A DNA stretch of 64,000 nt from Faecalibacterium prausnitzii (GCF_003287495.1 NZ_PRLE01000006.1:93370-157369), one strand, 5' to 3'; positions 8,816-19,616 are shown, counted from the stretch's first letter. Program-made: numbers and translations. The notes: generated from the sequence alone by a model not told the origin.

Positions 8816-11251
8816 ATGAAGTTTGGTCACTTTGATGATGAACGCCGGGAGTATGTCATTGATACCCCAAAGACCCCGCTGCCCTGGATCAACTACCTGG
8901 GCAGTGAGGACTTTTTCAGCCTGATCTCCAACACGGCGGGCGGCTACAGCTTTTACCGGGATGCCCGGCTCCGCCGCATCACCCGCTACCGCTACAACAA
9001 CTCCCCGCAGGATATGGACGGCCACCGCATCTATATCAACGATGGCGGTACTGTCTGGAACCCCGGCTGGCAGCCCGCCAAGACGGCGCTGGATCACTAC
9101 ACCTGCCGCCACGGCCTGGGCTACTCCATTTTTGAGGGCGAGAAAAACGGCATTGCTGCCACGCAGGAAGTCTTCGTCCCCCGGGGCGACGCCTGTGAGA
9201 TCGACCGCTTGACTCTGGAAAATAAGACGGCCGCCCCCCGCACGCTGGATGTGTTCAGCTATGTGGAGTTTTGCCTGTGGGATGCCATGGACGACAGCTC
9301 CAACTTCCAGCGCAACTTCTCCACCGGTGAAGTAGAGGTAGAGGGCAGCGCCATTTATCATAAGACCGAATACCGGGAGCGCCGCGACCACTATGCCGTG
9401 TTCTGGGCCAACACCCCCGTCACCAGCTTTGACACCAGCCGGGACGCGTTCTGCGGTGTCTACGGCGGCCCCGCCGCCCCGGAGGCCGTGCTGGCCGGGC
9501 ATTGCTCCAACAGCATGGCCCACGGCTGGGCCCCGGTGGGTGCCCACCATTTCCACATCACCCTGGCTGCCGGTGAAAAAAAGAGCATCATCTTTGGCCT
9601 GGGCTACATCGAAAACCCGCAGGAGGAGAAATTTGTTGCTCCCGGCATCATCAACAAGACCCGCGCCCGGGCCATGATGGCCCGCTACGCCACCGATGCC
9701 CAGGTGGATGAGGCCCGCCGGGTGTTGACCGATTATTGGACAGATCTGCTCTCCGGCTGGCAGCTGGACTCCGGCGAGGAGAAGCTGGACCGGATGGTCA
9801 GCATCTGGAACCAGTACCAGTGCATGGTCACGTTCAACATGAGCCGCAGCGCCAGCTATTACGAGAGCGGCATTGGCCGCGGCATGGGCTTCCGGGACAG
9901 CTGCCAGGACCTGCTTGGCTTTGTGCACATGATCCCCACCCGTGCCCGGGGCCGTATCCTGGACATTGCCGCCACCCAGTTTGAGGACGGCAGCGCCTAC
10001 CACCAGTACCAGCCCCTGACCAAAAAGGGCAACCGGGACGTGGGCTCCGGCTTCAACGATGACCCGCTCTGGCTCATTGCCGGCACCGCCGCTTATCTGC
10101 GTGAGACGGGCGACTGGAGCGTTCTGGATGAGTCCGTGGCCTTTGACAATGACGAAAGCAAGGCGCAGCCCCTGATGGAGCACCTGCGCCGCAGTTTCCA
10201 GTACACCTGCACCCATCTTGGCCCCCACGGCCTGCCCCTCATCGGCCGGGCCGACTGGAACGACTGCCTCAACCTGAACTGCTTCTCGGAGCACCCGGGC
10301 GAGAGCTTCCAGATCACCGGCCCCAGCGAGGGCCCCGTGGCCGAGAGCGTCTTCATCGCTGGTATGTTCGTCAAGTACGGCAAAGAGTATGCTGACCTGT
10401 GCGGCCACCGCGGCCTTGCCGACGAGGCCGCCGCTGCACGGGAGTCCATCGCGCGGGTGGAGCAGGCCGCCCTGACCGCCGGCTGGGACGGCGAATGGTT
10501 CCGCCGCGCTTACGATGCCTTTGGCCAGCCTGTGGGCAGCAAGGAGTGCGACGAGGGCCAGATCTTTATTGAGCCGCAGGGCATGTGCGTCATGGCCGGC
10601 ATCGGCAAGGAGACCGGACAGGCCGCGCAGGCTTTGAAGAGCGTGGAGGAGCGGTTGGACACCAAGTACGGTGTCCTGCTGCTGCAGCCCGCCTACACCA
10701 CCTACCGCCTCAACCTGGGCGAAATTTCCAGCTATCCTCCGGGATACAAAGAAAACGCCGGCATCTTCTGCCACAACAACCCCTGGATCAGCTGCGCTGA
10801 GGCGGTGCTGGGCCACGGCGACCGGGCCTTTGAGGTTTACCGCAAGACCTGTCCCGCCTACATCGAGGACATTTCGGAAATTCATCGCACGGAGCCCTAT
10901 GTCTACAGCCAGATGGTGGCCGGGAAAGACGCCCCCACCTTTGGCGAGGCGAAGAACAGCTGGCTGACCGGCACGGCCGCCTGGACGTTCTTCAATGTGA
11001 GCCAGTATCTCCTTGGCATCCAACCCACGCTGGACGGCCTCAAGATCGACCCCTGCATCCCCCACACCCTCAAGGGTTATACCGTCACCCGCCGCTACCG
11101 GGGTGCCACCTACCACATCCGGGTGGAGAACCCGAGCGCGGTCCAGAAAGGCGTCGCCGCCGTGGTCTATGACGGCAAACCGCTGGAAAGCAATCGTTTG
11201 CCCATTGCCTCTCCCGGCACCACGGTGGAAGTAACCGTGACCATGGGCTGA
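8816..11251 (+). CDS. Cellobiose phosphorylase (GH94)
   Basis: Cytoplasmic phosphorolysis of a beta-glucosyl disaccharide, most likely cellobiose, to glucose 1-phosphate and glucose, saving one ATP. At 811 residues it matches known cellobiose phosphorylases in length. The N-terminal beta-sandwich begins [15 protein letters not shown] with [24 protein letters not shown]. The catalytic (alpha/alpha)6 barrel carries [11 protein letters not shown] and RADWNDCLN, whose second Asp (about residue 483) is the expected general acid. Start: ATG 8 bases after AAGGAGG, not an ATG 42 bases upstream. Divergent from the LacI/ABC operon. Cellodextrin or chitobiose phosphorylase are alternatives, but the sequence style is closest to cellobiose enzymes. 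Confidence 0.9.
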   Translation: MKFGHFDDERREYVIDTPKTPLPWINYLGSEDFFSLISNTAGGYSFYRDARLRRITRYRYNNSPQDMDGHRIYINDGGTVWNPGWQPAKTALDHYTCRHGLGYSIFEGEKNGIAATQEVFVPRGDACEIDRLTLENKTAAPRTLDVFSYVEFCLWDAMDDSSNFQRNFSTGEVEVEGSAIYHKTEYRERRDHYAVFWANTPVTSFDTSRDAFCGVYGGPAAPEAVLAGHCSNSMAHGWAPVGAHHFHITLAAGEKKSIIFGLGYIENPQEEKFVAPGIINKTRARAMMARYATDAQVDEARRVLTDYWTDLLSGWQLDSGEEKLDRMVSIWNQYQCMVTFNMSRSASYYESGIGRGMGFRDSCQDLLGFVHMIPTRARGRILDIAATQFEDGSAYHQYQPLTKKGNRDVGSGFNDDPLWLIAGTAAYLRETGDWSVLDESVAFDNDESKAQPLMEHLRRSFQYTCTHLGPHGLPLIGRADWNDCLNLNCFSEHPGESFQITGPSEGPVAESVFIAGMFVKYGKEYADLCGHRGLADEAAAARESIARVEQAALTAGWDGEWFRRAYDAFGQPVGSKECDEGQIFIEPQGMCVMAGIGKETGQAAQALKSVEERLDTKYGVLLLQPAYTTYRLNLGEISSYPPGYKENAGIFCHNNPWISCAEAVLGHGDRAFEVYRKTCPAYIEDISEIHRTEPYVYSQMVAGKDAPTFGEAKNSWLTGTAAWTFFNVSQYLLGIQPTLDGLKIDPCIPHTLKGYTVTRRYRGATYHIRVENPSAVQKGVAAVVYDGKPLESNRLPIASPGTTVEVTVTMG

Positions 11252-11274
11252 GCATCTTTCCCCTTTAGACGCGG

Positions 11275-11306
11275 AAATCCCCCGACAGCTGTCGGGGGAT
11301 TTTTCG
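11275..11306 (+). terminator. Terminator after the phosphorylase gene
   Basis: A perfect 28-base palindrome (arms AAATCCCCCGACAG and CTGTCGGGGGATTT) followed by TTT; it could act in both directions for the convergent genes. Confidence 0.85.
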
Positions 11307-11326
11307 GTTCTGATTCTTTCTTCCCA

Positions 11327-12899
11327 TTATGCCTCGCGGCTGGCTTTCATCCGCTTTTTATCCGCATACATGGCGTCATCCGCCTGCCGGAACACCTGTG
11401 CGGGAATCGGGTCAGGCTGGTCCTCGCTCCAGGCAAGGCCCAGCGCTGCCGAGACGGGGAACTCGCTCCCCGCGTCCGCCGCCGCGATCTCTTCCCGGAT
11501 GCGGTCGGCGCAGGCCAGCAAAGCTTCCCGGCTCCCATTCAGGCTGACCACAAACTCATCACCGCCAATGCGGTAGCAGTTTCCTTTTTCTGCCGCCGCC
11601 CGCTGCAGGCACTGCGCCACCCGGTTGATGAGGGCGTCGCCTTTGGGGTGGCCGAGGGTGTCGTTCACCTTTTTCAGGTCGTTCACATCCACCATGATGT
11701 AGCCAAACGGAGCGGCAGACTGTTTGGTCTCCTGAGTCTCCCGGACAAAGGCAGCCCGGTTGCCAAGGCCCGTCAGCACATCCCGATACGCCAGTTTTGC
11801 GTACACGGCCATGTTGGCGTTCTCATTGATTTGTTCCAGAACGCGCTGCCCGGCCGTCTCAGCCAGCAGCAGGATGAACCCGAAGATGCCCAGCATATAC
11901 ACCGGGGAATATGGAAGTGAGCTGTCCAGATAGTAAATTGTGATCGCCAAAATGCTGCATACGGCAAACAGCACATATCCGGCCATGACACGGCCCAGCG
12001 CCTTGTTTTTGCCACGGCGCATCTCCCGGAACCCGTGGTGCAAAATCAGGGCGATGGTCACCGTCATGAGCAGATGTTCCGCCATGACCAGCACATTCAG
12101 GTAAGGCAGGCTCAAGATAAAGTTTGCCATCAGGAGCAGCAGCAGCCCGGAATAGAACGCCTGCAGGATTTCCAGCATCCGCCGTTTTTCGGGCAGAACT
12201 CCTATGGTAAACTGCAACAGCGGCAGGTGGAGCGCGTAGAACGAAAGATAGGAGATCAGCCCCACCAAACCCGCTTTCTGGCTTACCAGCAGCAGAATTT
12301 TAGAATCGGTCAGCACCCAGACCCCGGCCAGCAGGATGTAGGCGCCCAGACTGCAAACGCTGCCGTATAAATTGCCGAAATGCTGGCGCTGCATACAGTA
12401 GGCTGCCAGCAGGCAGGCAATGCCCAGTACCAGCGCAAAACCGCTGAACAGCACGGCATACAGGTTCTCCCGCAGGATCATCCACTGGATGCCGCTCCGG
12501 CTGCCAAAATACACCTGGGATTGCAGGACGGCACTCTCTGCATCACTGCCGGGAGCGCAGTCCAGGAAGCGCACTGTCAGCTCCTGCCCCGGCGGCAGCC
12601 GGAACAGATGGAACGCGCCGTTCCGCTCACTGGAAGCCGTATAAACGACATTCCCGTCCACAAGGACCTGATACTTCTGCCATGCGGAGCGGAGGAGGAT
12701 GGTAGGTTCGTCCCTCGCCGCGTCCATGGGGGCAGGAGAACTCCATGGCGTCCGCGGTACGGGCCCAGCTGCCTGCGGCAGGCTCCGCACCGCCCCAGTT
12801 GATCTTTTCCGGCGCGGTCTCGCCCACTGCACTGGAATAGATGGCAATGGCCATCCCAATGAGCAGCAGCGCCCACAGAAATCTTCGGAACTGTTTCAT
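11327..12899 (-). CDS. Membrane GGDEF protein (diguanylate cyclase) with an apparent frameshift
   Basis: Likely makes cyclic di-GMP from GTP. The N-terminal part, from the ATG at 12899 (MKQFRRFLWALLLIGMAI, a membrane/signal segment), is in one frame; the rest is in another. The frames meet at a run of five C (12728-12732). Removing one C joins MEFSCP to MDAARDEPTILL and gives about 523 residues. Then follow an extracytoplasmic domain, about seven transmembrane helices, and a C-terminal GGDEF domain with YRDVLTGLGNR and IGGDEF. The RxxD inhibitory site five residues before GGDEF is missing. It begins 12 bases after the dnaK stop. Real inactivation, phase variation or a sequence error are all possible. 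Confidence 0.75.
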
Positions 12900-12911
12900 A
12901 TCTTCTCTGTT

Positions 12912-14738
12912 TTATACACTGCCCGCGGTGTCATTGCCGGAGGCGTCTTGCTCAGTCTGGCTGGTGTAGAGCACCATCAGGTGGTTGGCACTGGCTTCCA
13001 GCTGGCTCTTGGCCTGCCGGAGCGCCGCCTCTTCGGTCTCATTCATCTTTTCGGGCTTATCTTTCCGCAGGCAGCGGCGGAGGTTGGCCAGGTCCGCTTT
13101 GACCCGGTTCTTCTCGTCCTTATCCAGCTCTTTCTTGCACTTGGAAAGGGCCTCGTCTACCTTATAGGCCAGCACCTCGGCCTGGTTGTGCAGGTCCAGC
13201 CGCTCTTTCCGGCGGCTGTCCTCCGCCTCGTAAGCGGCGGCATCGGCCATGGCGCGCTGGATCTCGTTTTCCGAGAGGTTGGTGCTGCCCGTGATGGTGA
13301 TGTTCTGCTCCCGGCCAGTGCCCAGGTCTTTCGCCGAGACCTTGACCACGCCGTTGACATCGATGTCGAACGTGACCTCGATCTGAGGCTTGGAGGAGAA
13401 GCCGGCCCGGATGCCGGTGAGTTTGAATTTGCCCAGCGATTTGTTGTCCCGTGCAAAGTGGCGCTCGCCCTGCAGCACGTTGATCTCCACACTGGTCTGC
13501 ATGGGGCGGGCCGTGGTAAAGATCTGGCTCTTGCGGGTGGGGATCATGCTGTTGCGGGTGATGAGGGGGGTGGCCACGCCGCCCAGCGTCTCAATGGAGA
13601 GGGTCAGCGGGGTCACGTCCATCAGCACAAGGCCCTGAGCCGCCGCGCCGGTGGCACCGGCCAGCTTGCCGCCGCCCTGCAGCAGGCCGCCCTGTACGGC
13701 GGCACCCATGGCAACGCACTCATCCGGATTGAGGCTGTGGCTGGGCTCCTTGCCCAGCAGCTCTTTCACCTGCCGCTCCACGGCGGGCATCCGGGTGCTG
13801 CCGCCCACCAGAAGCACTTTGCCCAGCTGGCTGGCGGAGATGCCGGCGTCCCGCAGGGCGTTCTGCACCGGCTGGACGGTGCGGGAGAGCAGGTCTCCCG
13901 TCATCATCTCAAACTGAGGCCGGGTGATGGAGATGTCCAGATGATGGGGCCCGTCCTTGCCCACCGCGATGAACGGCAGGTTGAGCTGGGCCGCCGGGGC
14001 GCTGGAAAGCTCTTTTTTGGCCTTTTCGGCCTCTTCTTTCAACCGGCCCATGGCGGCAGGGTCCCGGGTCAGGTCGATGCGGTCGGATTTCTTGAACTCG
14101 GCCACGGCGTATTCCACAATGCGCTCGTCAAAGTCGTCGCCGCCCAGGTGGGTGTCGCCGCCGGTGGCCAGCACCGTGAACGTGCCGTCTTCAATCTCAA
14201 TGATGGAGACGTCAAACGTGCCGCCGCCCAGGTCGTAGACGAGGATTTTCTGGGGCGCTTCGTTGTCCAGGCCGTAAGCCACAGCCGCCGCCGTGGGCTC
14301 GTTGATGATGCGCAGGACGTTCAGGCCCGCGATGCGGCCGGCGTCCTGGGTGGCCTTGCGCTGGCTGTCGTCAAAGTAGGCGGGCACCGTGATGACGGCT
14401 TCCGTCACCGGCTCGCCCAGATAGCTCTCGGCGTCCCGGCGGATCTTGGTCAGGATCATGGCGCTGATCTCCTGCGGAGTCAGGTCCTTGCCGTCGATGT
14501 GCACCCGGTAATCGGAGCCCATGTGGCGCTTGATGCTGGAGATGGTGCGCCCGGAGTTGGTGGCGATCTGGCGCTTGGCCGCGCCGCCCACCAGCCGCTC
14601 GCCATCCTTGGTAAAGGCTACCACGCTGGGAGTGGTCCGCTCGCCCTCCGCGTTGGCAATGACAACGGGCTTGCCGCCCTCGACCACTGCCACACAGGAG
14701 TTGGTGGTACCCAGGTCAATTCCGATCACTTTGCTCAT
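12912..14738 (-). CDS. dnaK: Molecular chaperone DnaK (Hsp70)
   Basis: ATP-driven cytoplasmic chaperone, 608 residues. The nucleotide-binding domain has [11 protein letters not shown] at 5-15, the phosphate-2 loop [12 protein letters not shown] and the adenosine loop [11 protein letters not shown]. The substrate-binding domain follows ([15 protein letters not shown], then the [12 protein letters not shown] strand) and a shortened helical lid ends in [10 protein letters not shown]. There is no HrcA, grpE or dnaJ neighbour and no CIRCE element upstream, unlike the usual Firmicute heat-shock operon. Instead it lies between a Sel1-repeat protein and a GGDEF protein, so it may be a specialised or second DnaK. 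The start ATG follows AGAGGACGACGAAA. Confidence 0.95.
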   Translation of the reverse strand: MSKVIGIDLGTTNSCVAVVEGGKPVVIANAEGERTTPSVVAFTKDGERLVGGAAKRQIATNSGRTISSIKRHMGSDYRVHIDGKDLTPQEISAMILTKIRRDAESYLGEPVTEAVITVPAYFDDSQRKATQDAGRIAGLNVLRIINEPTAAAVAYGLDNEAPQKILVYDLGGGTFDVSIIEIEDGTFTVLATGGDTHLGGDDFDERIVEYAVAEFKKSDRIDLTRDPAAMGRLKEEAEKAKKELSSAPAAQLNLPFIAVGKDGPHHLDISITRPQFEMMTGDLLSRTVQPVQNALRDAGISASQLGKVLLVGGSTRMPAVERQVKELLGKEPSHSLNPDECVAMGAAVQGGLLQGGGKLAGATGAAAQGLVLMDVTPLTLSIETLGGVATPLITRNSMIPTRKSQIFTTARPMQTSVEINVLQGERHFARDNKSLGKFKLTGIRAGFSSKPQIEVTFDIDVNGVVKVSAKDLGTGREQNITITGSTNLSENEIQRAMADAAAYEAEDSRRKERLDLHNQAEVLAYKVDEALSKCKKELDKDEKNRVKADLANLRRCLRKDKPEKMNETEEAALRQAKSQLEASANHLMVLYTSQTEQDASGNDTAGSV

Positions 14739-14838
14739 TTTCGTCGTCCTCTCTGCTTTTGCAGCGCGTGTATTTTTCCATGTTTATCTTACCGGTTCCG
14801 TATGACAATTTCTTAGAGCAAATGTAAAGAAACTGTGT

Positions 14839-15903
14839 TTACCGCTTTTCGTCGCCCAGCAGCCTGCGGATGGCGTCTTCCGTCTCCTGCAGCCACTGCT
14901 CCGCGGCGGAGTCTCCCTCGCCCAGCCGAATTTTGAACCCCTGCTTTGCCTCGGCCATCTCGGCCAGCGCCCGGGGCCGGGAGAGGTACTGTGTCTCGTA
15001 TTGGGCCATCCGGAGCCGCACCTGCGGCATGTAGGCGATATCCGGCGTGGGGCGGGCCGCCGTCTGCGCCTGCCGGTAATACCGGAGCGCCGCCCCCGGC
15101 CCCTTGCCAGAGGCCATGCAGTCGTCGCCCAGGGCGATCATGGCCAGCACATCCCCGGCCTCGGCGGCCTTTTTCCACATCCGGCGGGCCTGCACCGCGC
15201 TGCGGCGGACGCCCTTGCCCTCATACAGCAGCTCTCCCAGCATGGAAAGTGCTTCGGCTCGGCCCTGTTCGGCTGCCTGCTCGTAGTAGTGGAGCGCGTC
15301 GGCCCACTGCCCGGCCAGAGCAGCCTGGCTGCCCTTGTGCAGCTCTTCCTCGCCGGGCTCATCGGTGTCCCGGCTGGCGTGGAGCAGGCCGTTGAGCAGG
15401 CTGGCATCCAGCGTGGCCGAGGTCGTCCACGGGTCCAGCACGATCCCGTCCATCTCCTTGCTGTCCAGCACTTTCTGCATGGCGTCCACCAGCAGCAGCT
15501 CCGCCATGGGACGGGCCGCCGTGCCTTGGTCGGCCTCCGCCGTTTTCACGGAGGTGAAGATGGGCAGGTAGTTTTTGCCTTTCTGGGTGCGCAGGGTCCA
15601 CAGGGGCAGGTCCCGCGCTTTTTCCGCCGGGACCGGGTGTTCTGCCCAGGAGGCGCCCCCTTTCTCCGAGTCCGGCGCGGCCTGCAGCGGCACCAGAACC
15701 CGGGTATCCAGCTCCAGCGCGTAATTCAGCGCGTTCATCAGTGTCCAGAAGCTCTCCTCGTTCTGGGCCTTATACAGTGCCGTCACCGCCTGTTCCACAG
15801 CCGGGCAGCCTGTGCCCAGCGGGCCATACTCCGGCGCGCCATGCTGCCGGGCCGCACTGCCCGCCGGGCGGAACCGCAGCCGCGCCCCGTTTTCGTTTGC
15901 CAT
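14839..15903 (-). CDS. SseB-like and Sel1-repeat protein of unknown function
   Basis: A soluble 354-residue protein. The N-terminal half resembles the SseB enhanced-serine-sensitivity fold (FWTLMNALNYALELDTRVLVP, then LLLVDAMQKVLDSKEMDGIVLDPW). Residues of about 190-300 form tandem Sel1/TPR-like helical repeats (ADALHYYEQAAEQGRAEALS, LGELLYEGKGVRRSAVQARRMWKKAAEAGDVLAM). Such repeats bind protein partners. The gene lies 100 bases upstream of dnaK and runs in the same direction, suggesting a link to chaperone function, but this is inference. The start is uncertain: ATG 15903 or GTG 15912, neither with a strong ribosome site. Confidence 0.7.
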   Translation of the reverse strand: MANENGARLRFRPAGSAARQHGAPEYGPLGTGCPAVEQAVTALYKAQNEESFWTLMNALNYALELDTRVLVPLQAAPDSEKGGASWAEHPVPAEKARDLPLWTLRTQKGKNYLPIFTSVKTAEADQGTAARPMAELLLVDAMQKVLDSKEMDGIVLDPWTTSATLDASLLNGLLHASRDTDEPGEEELHKGSQAALAGQWADALHYYEQAAEQGRAEALSMLGELLYEGKGVRRSAVQARRMWKKAAEAGDVLAMIALGDDCMASGKGPGAALRYYRQAQTAARPTPDIAYMPQVRLRMAQYETQYLSRPRALAEMAEAKQGFKIRLGEGDSAAEQWLQETEDAIRRLLGDEKR

Positions 15904-15934
15904 TGCTCTCACCGTTCTTCCCAAATAAAATCAT

Positions 15935-15963
15935 TTTATAGTATAGCAGGGTTTATTTGTCAA
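15935..15963 (-). promoter_or_regulatory. Promoter of the SseB/Sel1-dnaK unit
   Basis: On the minus strand TTGACA (15958-15963) and TATAAA (15935-15940) have a 17-base spacer, about 30 bases before the gene start. Confidence 0.7.
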
Positions 15964-15997
15964 ATCCATAGCAATTTTATAATATGCGCGTTATAAT
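15957..15997 (+). promoter_or_regulatory. Probable promoter of the ABC exporter operon
   Basis: Two TATAAT boxes (15978-15983 and 15992-15997) lie upstream of the exporter. TTGTCA at 15957-15962 is 15 bases before the first box. Which box is used is not clear. It overlaps the divergent promoter. Confidence 0.5.
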
Positions 15998-16043
15998 AAG
16001 GAATGTTTCCTCCAAAATCTCATCCAAAAAGGAGCGTATCGCC

Positions 16044-17783
16044 TTGAACAAAATGCTAAACTATCTGAACGGCTACAAGCGCGAATGCGTGCTTGCGCCG
16101 CTGTTCAAGATGCTGGAAGCCTCCTTTGACCTGTTTGTCCCGCTGGTTATGGCAGACATCGTCAATGTGGGCATTGCAGCGCACGACTTCCATTATATTC
16201 TTATGCGGTGCGGTATTTTGCTGCTGCTGGCCATCATCGGCCTCGCCTGCAGCCTTACCGCCCAGTACTTCTCGGCCAAGGCCTCGGTGGGTTACTCCAC
16301 CGCCCTGCGCCATGCGCTGTTCGCGCATATCCAGACCCTGAGCTTTACCGAGATGGATACCCTGGGCACCAGCACCCTCATCACCCGGATGACCAGCGAC
16401 CTGAACCAGGTGCAGAGCGGCCTGAACCTCTTCCTCCGCCTGTTCCTCCGCAGCCCGTTTGTGGTGTTTGGTGCCATGATCATGGCGTTCACCGTCAATG
16501 TGCGGGCCGCGCTGATCTTTGTGGTGGCCATCCCACTGTTGAGCGTGGTGGTCTTTGGTGTTATGGTGGTCACCCGCCCGCTGTACAAGACCGTGCAGAC
16601 CCGGCTGGACCGGGTGCTGGGCCTGACCCGTGAGAACCTGACGGGCGCGCGCGTCGTCCGCGCCTTTGATAAGGAGCAGACCGAGGTGAACCGCTTTGAG
16701 GACGCCAACGCCCTGCTGACCAAAATGCAGCTCCATGTGGGCCACATCTCCGCCCTGATGAACCCGCTGACCTATGTCATCATCAACCTGGCCATCGTGG
16801 CGCTGCTGTATGTGGGCAGTGTGCAGATCCATGTGGGCGACATGGCCTCCGGCGACGTCATCGCACTGGTGAACTACATGAACCAGATCCTTGTGGAGCT
16901 TGTCAAGCTGGCCAACCTCATCGTGCAGGTGAGCAAGGCACTGGCCTGCGCGGGCCGTGTGCAGGCCGTGCTGGCCACCAAGCCCGGGATGCAGTTCCCG
17001 CAAGAGGTACCGGGTGAGGTGCCCGCCGAGAAGCAGAACGACGCCGTCCGGTTCGACCATGTGGGCCTGACCTATGCGGGGGCCGGTGCACCCAGCCTGA
17101 CCGACATCAGCTTCACGGCGGAAAAGGGCCAGACCATCGGCGTCATCGGTGGCACGGGCAGCGGCAAATCCAGCCTCGTCAGCCTCATCCCCCGCTTTTA
17201 CGATGCCACCGAGGGCAGCGTGGAGATCTTTGGCCACCCGGTGCAGAATTACCCCCGCGAGGAGCTGCGCGGCAAGGTGAGCGTCGTCATGCAGAAGGCC
17301 CAGCTCTTTGGCGGCACCATCCGCTCCAACCTGCTGTGGGGCAATCAAAACGCCTCGGATGCAGACCTTTGGGCCGCGCTGGAAACGGCGCAGGCCGCCG
17401 AGTTCGTCCACTCGAAGCCCCTTGGGCTGGACGAGCCCGTGGAGCAGGGCGGCCGCAACCTGTCCGGCGGCCAGAAGCAGCGCCTGACCATCGCCCGCGC
17501 GCTGGTCAGCAAGCCGGATATCCTGATTTTGGACGACAGTGCCAGCGCCCTGGACTACGCCACGGATGCCGCCCTGCGCAAGGCACTGGCCGCCCTGCCC
17601 GGCAGCATGACCGTCTTCATCGTCAGCCAGCGCGCCGCCAGCCTGCAGCACGCTGATCAGATCCTGGTGCTGGACGACGGCCATCTGGCAGGCCTTGGCA
17701 CCCATGCCGAGCTGCTGGCCTCCTGCCCTGTGTATGAAGAGATCTACGCCAGCCAGTTCAAGAAAGGAGATGCGCGGCAATGA
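16044..17783 (+). CDS. Heterodimeric ABC exporter, degenerate-NBD subunit
   Basis: Six-helix membrane domain fused to an ATPase domain, 579 residues; one half of a multidrug- or lipid-type exporter. The nucleotide-binding domain has Walker A GGTGSGKSS, signature LSGGQKQR and Walker B DILILDD. The catalytic Glu is replaced by Asp (about residue 498) and the switch His by Gln (VSQRAAS, about residue 529). These are the same substitutions that mark the degenerate site of heterodimers such as TM287/288, BmrCD and LmrCD. A TTG at 16044, 9 bases after AAAGGAG, is the best start; ATG 16053 is the alternative. The stop overlaps the next start (ATGA). Confidence 0.9.
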   Translation: MNKMLNYLNGYKRECVLAPLFKMLEASFDLFVPLVMADIVNVGIAAHDFHYILMRCGILLLLAIIGLACSLTAQYFSAKASVGYSTALRHALFAHIQTLSFTEMDTLGTSTLITRMTSDLNQVQSGLNLFLRLFLRSPFVVFGAMIMAFTVNVRAALIFVVAIPLLSVVVFGVMVVTRPLYKTVQTRLDRVLGLTRENLTGARVVRAFDKEQTEVNRFEDANALLTKMQLHVGHISALMNPLTYVIINLAIVALLYVGSVQIHVGDMASGDVIALVNYMNQILVELVKLANLIVQVSKALACAGRVQAVLATKPGMQFPQEVPGEVPAEKQNDAVRFDHVGLTYAGAGAPSLTDISFTAEKGQTIGVIGGTGSGKSSLVSLIPRFYDATEGSVEIFGHPVQNYPREELRGKVSVVMQKAQLFGGTIRSNLLWGNQNASDADLWAALETAQAAEFVHSKPLGLDEPVEQGGRNLSGGQKQRLTIARALVSKPDILILDDSASALDYATDAALRKALAALPGSMTVFIVSQRAASLQHADQILVLDDGHLAGLGTHAELLASCPVYEEIYASQFKKGDARQ

Positions 17784-19555
17784 GTGCAAAAGCAAAAAGT
17801 AAGCTGACCCCGGAACAGCGCAATGCCACGCTGCGCCGTGTCCTGCATAAGATCAAACCCTACAGCCTGTTTGTGGTGTGCAGCCTGGTAGTGGCCGCCG
17901 TGAGCGTGGCCGCCCAGCTGTATATCCCCATCCTCTGCGGCAATGCCATCGACTTTATGCTGGGCAAGGGCAGCGTGAACCTTTCCGCCGTCCTGAACAT
18001 CGTCGTGGAGATCCTCGTGGTGGCCGTGGCCGCCGCCTTTGCGCAGTGGCTGCTCAGTGTCTGCAACAACCGCATCACGTTCTCCGTCAGCCGCGACCTC
18101 CGCAACGAGGCCATGCGCAAGATCCAGACCCTGCCCCTCTCCTACCTCGACAGCCACCCCTCCGGCGACATCGTCAGCCGGATGGTAGCCGATGTGGACA
18201 CCTTTGCCGACGGCCTGCTCATGGGCTTCACCCAGCTGTTCTCGGGCGTGCTGACCATTCTGGGCACCCTGCTGTTCATGCTGTCCCAGAACGTGCCCAT
18301 CACGCTGGTGGTGGTCTGTGTCACCCCGTTGAGCCTCGTCGTGGCAAGTTTCCTCGCCAAGCGCAGCTACAAGTATTTCCAGGGCCAGAGCACCGTCCGC
18401 GGTGAGCAGACCGCTCTGGTCAACGAGATGATCGAGGGCCAGAAAGTGGTACAGGCCTTTGGCCACGAGGCCGAGAGCCTGGAAGCCTTTGACGAAGTGA
18501 ACGGTCGTTTACAGGACGTGAGCCTCAAGGCCATCTTCTTCTCCAGCATGACCAACCCCGCCACCCGCTTTGTCAACAACATCGTCTACGCCGGCGTGGG
18601 CCTGGTGGGTGCCATCTACGCCGTGGCAGGCGGCATCACCATCGGCCAGCTGAGCATCTTCCTCAGCTACGCCAACCAGTACACCAAGCCGTTCAACGAG
18701 ATCTCCGGCGTCGTCACCGAGCTGCAGAACGCCCTGGCCTGCGCGGCCCGTGTGTTTGAGCTGCTGGATGCAGACGACCAGATCCCCGAGGCCGAAAACG
18801 CTGCCGCGCTCCAGCCGGACGGCCATGTGGTGCTGCACGATGTCTCGTTCCGCTACCTGCCGGACCGCCCCCTCATCGAGGGGCTGAACCTGGACGTCAA
18901 GCCCGGCCAGCGCATTGCCATCGTGGGCCCCACCGGCTGCGGCAAGACCACCCTCATCAACCTGCTCATGCGGTTCTATGATGTCAACGGTGGCTCCATC
19001 ACCGTCTCCGGCACCGACATCCGGGATGTGACCCGTGCCTCCCTGCGGGGCAGCTACGGCATGGTACTGCAGGACACCTGGCTCCGGGCCGGTACCGTGC
19101 GGGAGAACATCGCTTACGGCAAGCCCGACGCCACCGACGAAGAGATCATCGCCGCGGCCAAGGCTGCCCATGCCGACAGCTTTATCCGCCGCCTGCCGGA
19201 GGGCTACAACACGGTCATCGCCGAGGACGGCGGCAACATCAGCCAGGGCCAGAAGCAGCTGCTCTGCATCGCCCGTGTCATGCTCTGCCTGCCCCCCATG
19301 CTGATTCTGGACGAGGCCACCTCCTCCATTGATACCCGTACCGAGGTGCGCATCCAGGCCGCCTTTGCCCGGATGATGCGGGGCCGCACCAGTTTCATCG
19401 TGGCCCACCGCCTCTCCACCATCCGCGAGGCCGATGTCATCCTTGTGATGAAAGACGGCCACATCGTGGAGCAGGGCAATCACGACGAGCTGCTGGCTCA
19501 GGGCGGCTTTTACGCCACCCTGTACAACAGCCAGTTCGAGGGCGTGGAGACCTGA
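17780..19555 (+). CDS. Heterodimeric ABC exporter, catalytic-NBD subunit
   Basis: Partner of the preceding subunit, 591 residues with a six-helix membrane domain and an ATPase domain. Walker A GPTGCGKTT, Walker B MLILDEATSSID with the catalytic Glu at about 512, and the switch His in AHRLST at about 543 are intact. The signature motif is altered to ISQGQ (about 487-491) instead of LSGGQ. In such pairs this signature faces the degenerate site, so the two proteins together form one normal and one weak ATP site. Translationally coupled to the first gene by ATGA. Substrate unknown. Confidence 0.92.
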   Translation: MSAKAKSKLTPEQRNATLRRVLHKIKPYSLFVVCSLVVAAVSVAAQLYIPILCGNAIDFMLGKGSVNLSAVLNIVVEILVVAVAAAFAQWLLSVCNNRITFSVSRDLRNEAMRKIQTLPLSYLDSHPSGDIVSRMVADVDTFADGLLMGFTQLFSGVLTILGTLLFMLSQNVPITLVVVCVTPLSLVVASFLAKRSYKYFQGQSTVRGEQTALVNEMIEGQKVVQAFGHEAESLEAFDEVNGRLQDVSLKAIFFSSMTNPATRFVNNIVYAGVGLVGAIYAVAGGITIGQLSIFLSYANQYTKPFNEISGVVTELQNALACAARVFELLDADDQIPEAENAAALQPDGHVVLHDVSFRYLPDRPLIEGLNLDVKPGQRIAIVGPTGCGKTTLINLLMRFYDVNGGSITVSGTDIRDVTRASLRGSYGMVLQDTWLRAGTVRENIAYGKPDATDEEIIAAAKAAHADSFIRRLPEGYNTVIAEDGGNISQGQKQLLCIARVMLCLPPMLILDEATSSIDTRTEVRIQAAFARMMRGRTSFIVAHRLSTIREADVILVMKDGHIVEQGNHDELLAQGGFYATLYNSQFEGVET

Positions 19556-19573
19556 GCCTGAAATCACCGGTCC

Positions 19574-19616
19574 AAAGAGCATGTCTTCCAAAAAGAGGAC
19601 ATGCTCTTTTCTTTAT
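19574..19616 (+). terminator. Terminator after the ABC exporter operon
   Basis: AAAGAGCATGTC and GACATGCTCTTT form a 12-bp stem around a 12-base loop, followed by TCTTT. Confidence 0.8.

Noticed and set aside
14739..14838. CIRCE heat-shock operator before dnaK
   Set aside because: No TTAGCACTC-N9-GAGTGCTAA-like sequence in the 100-base gap.
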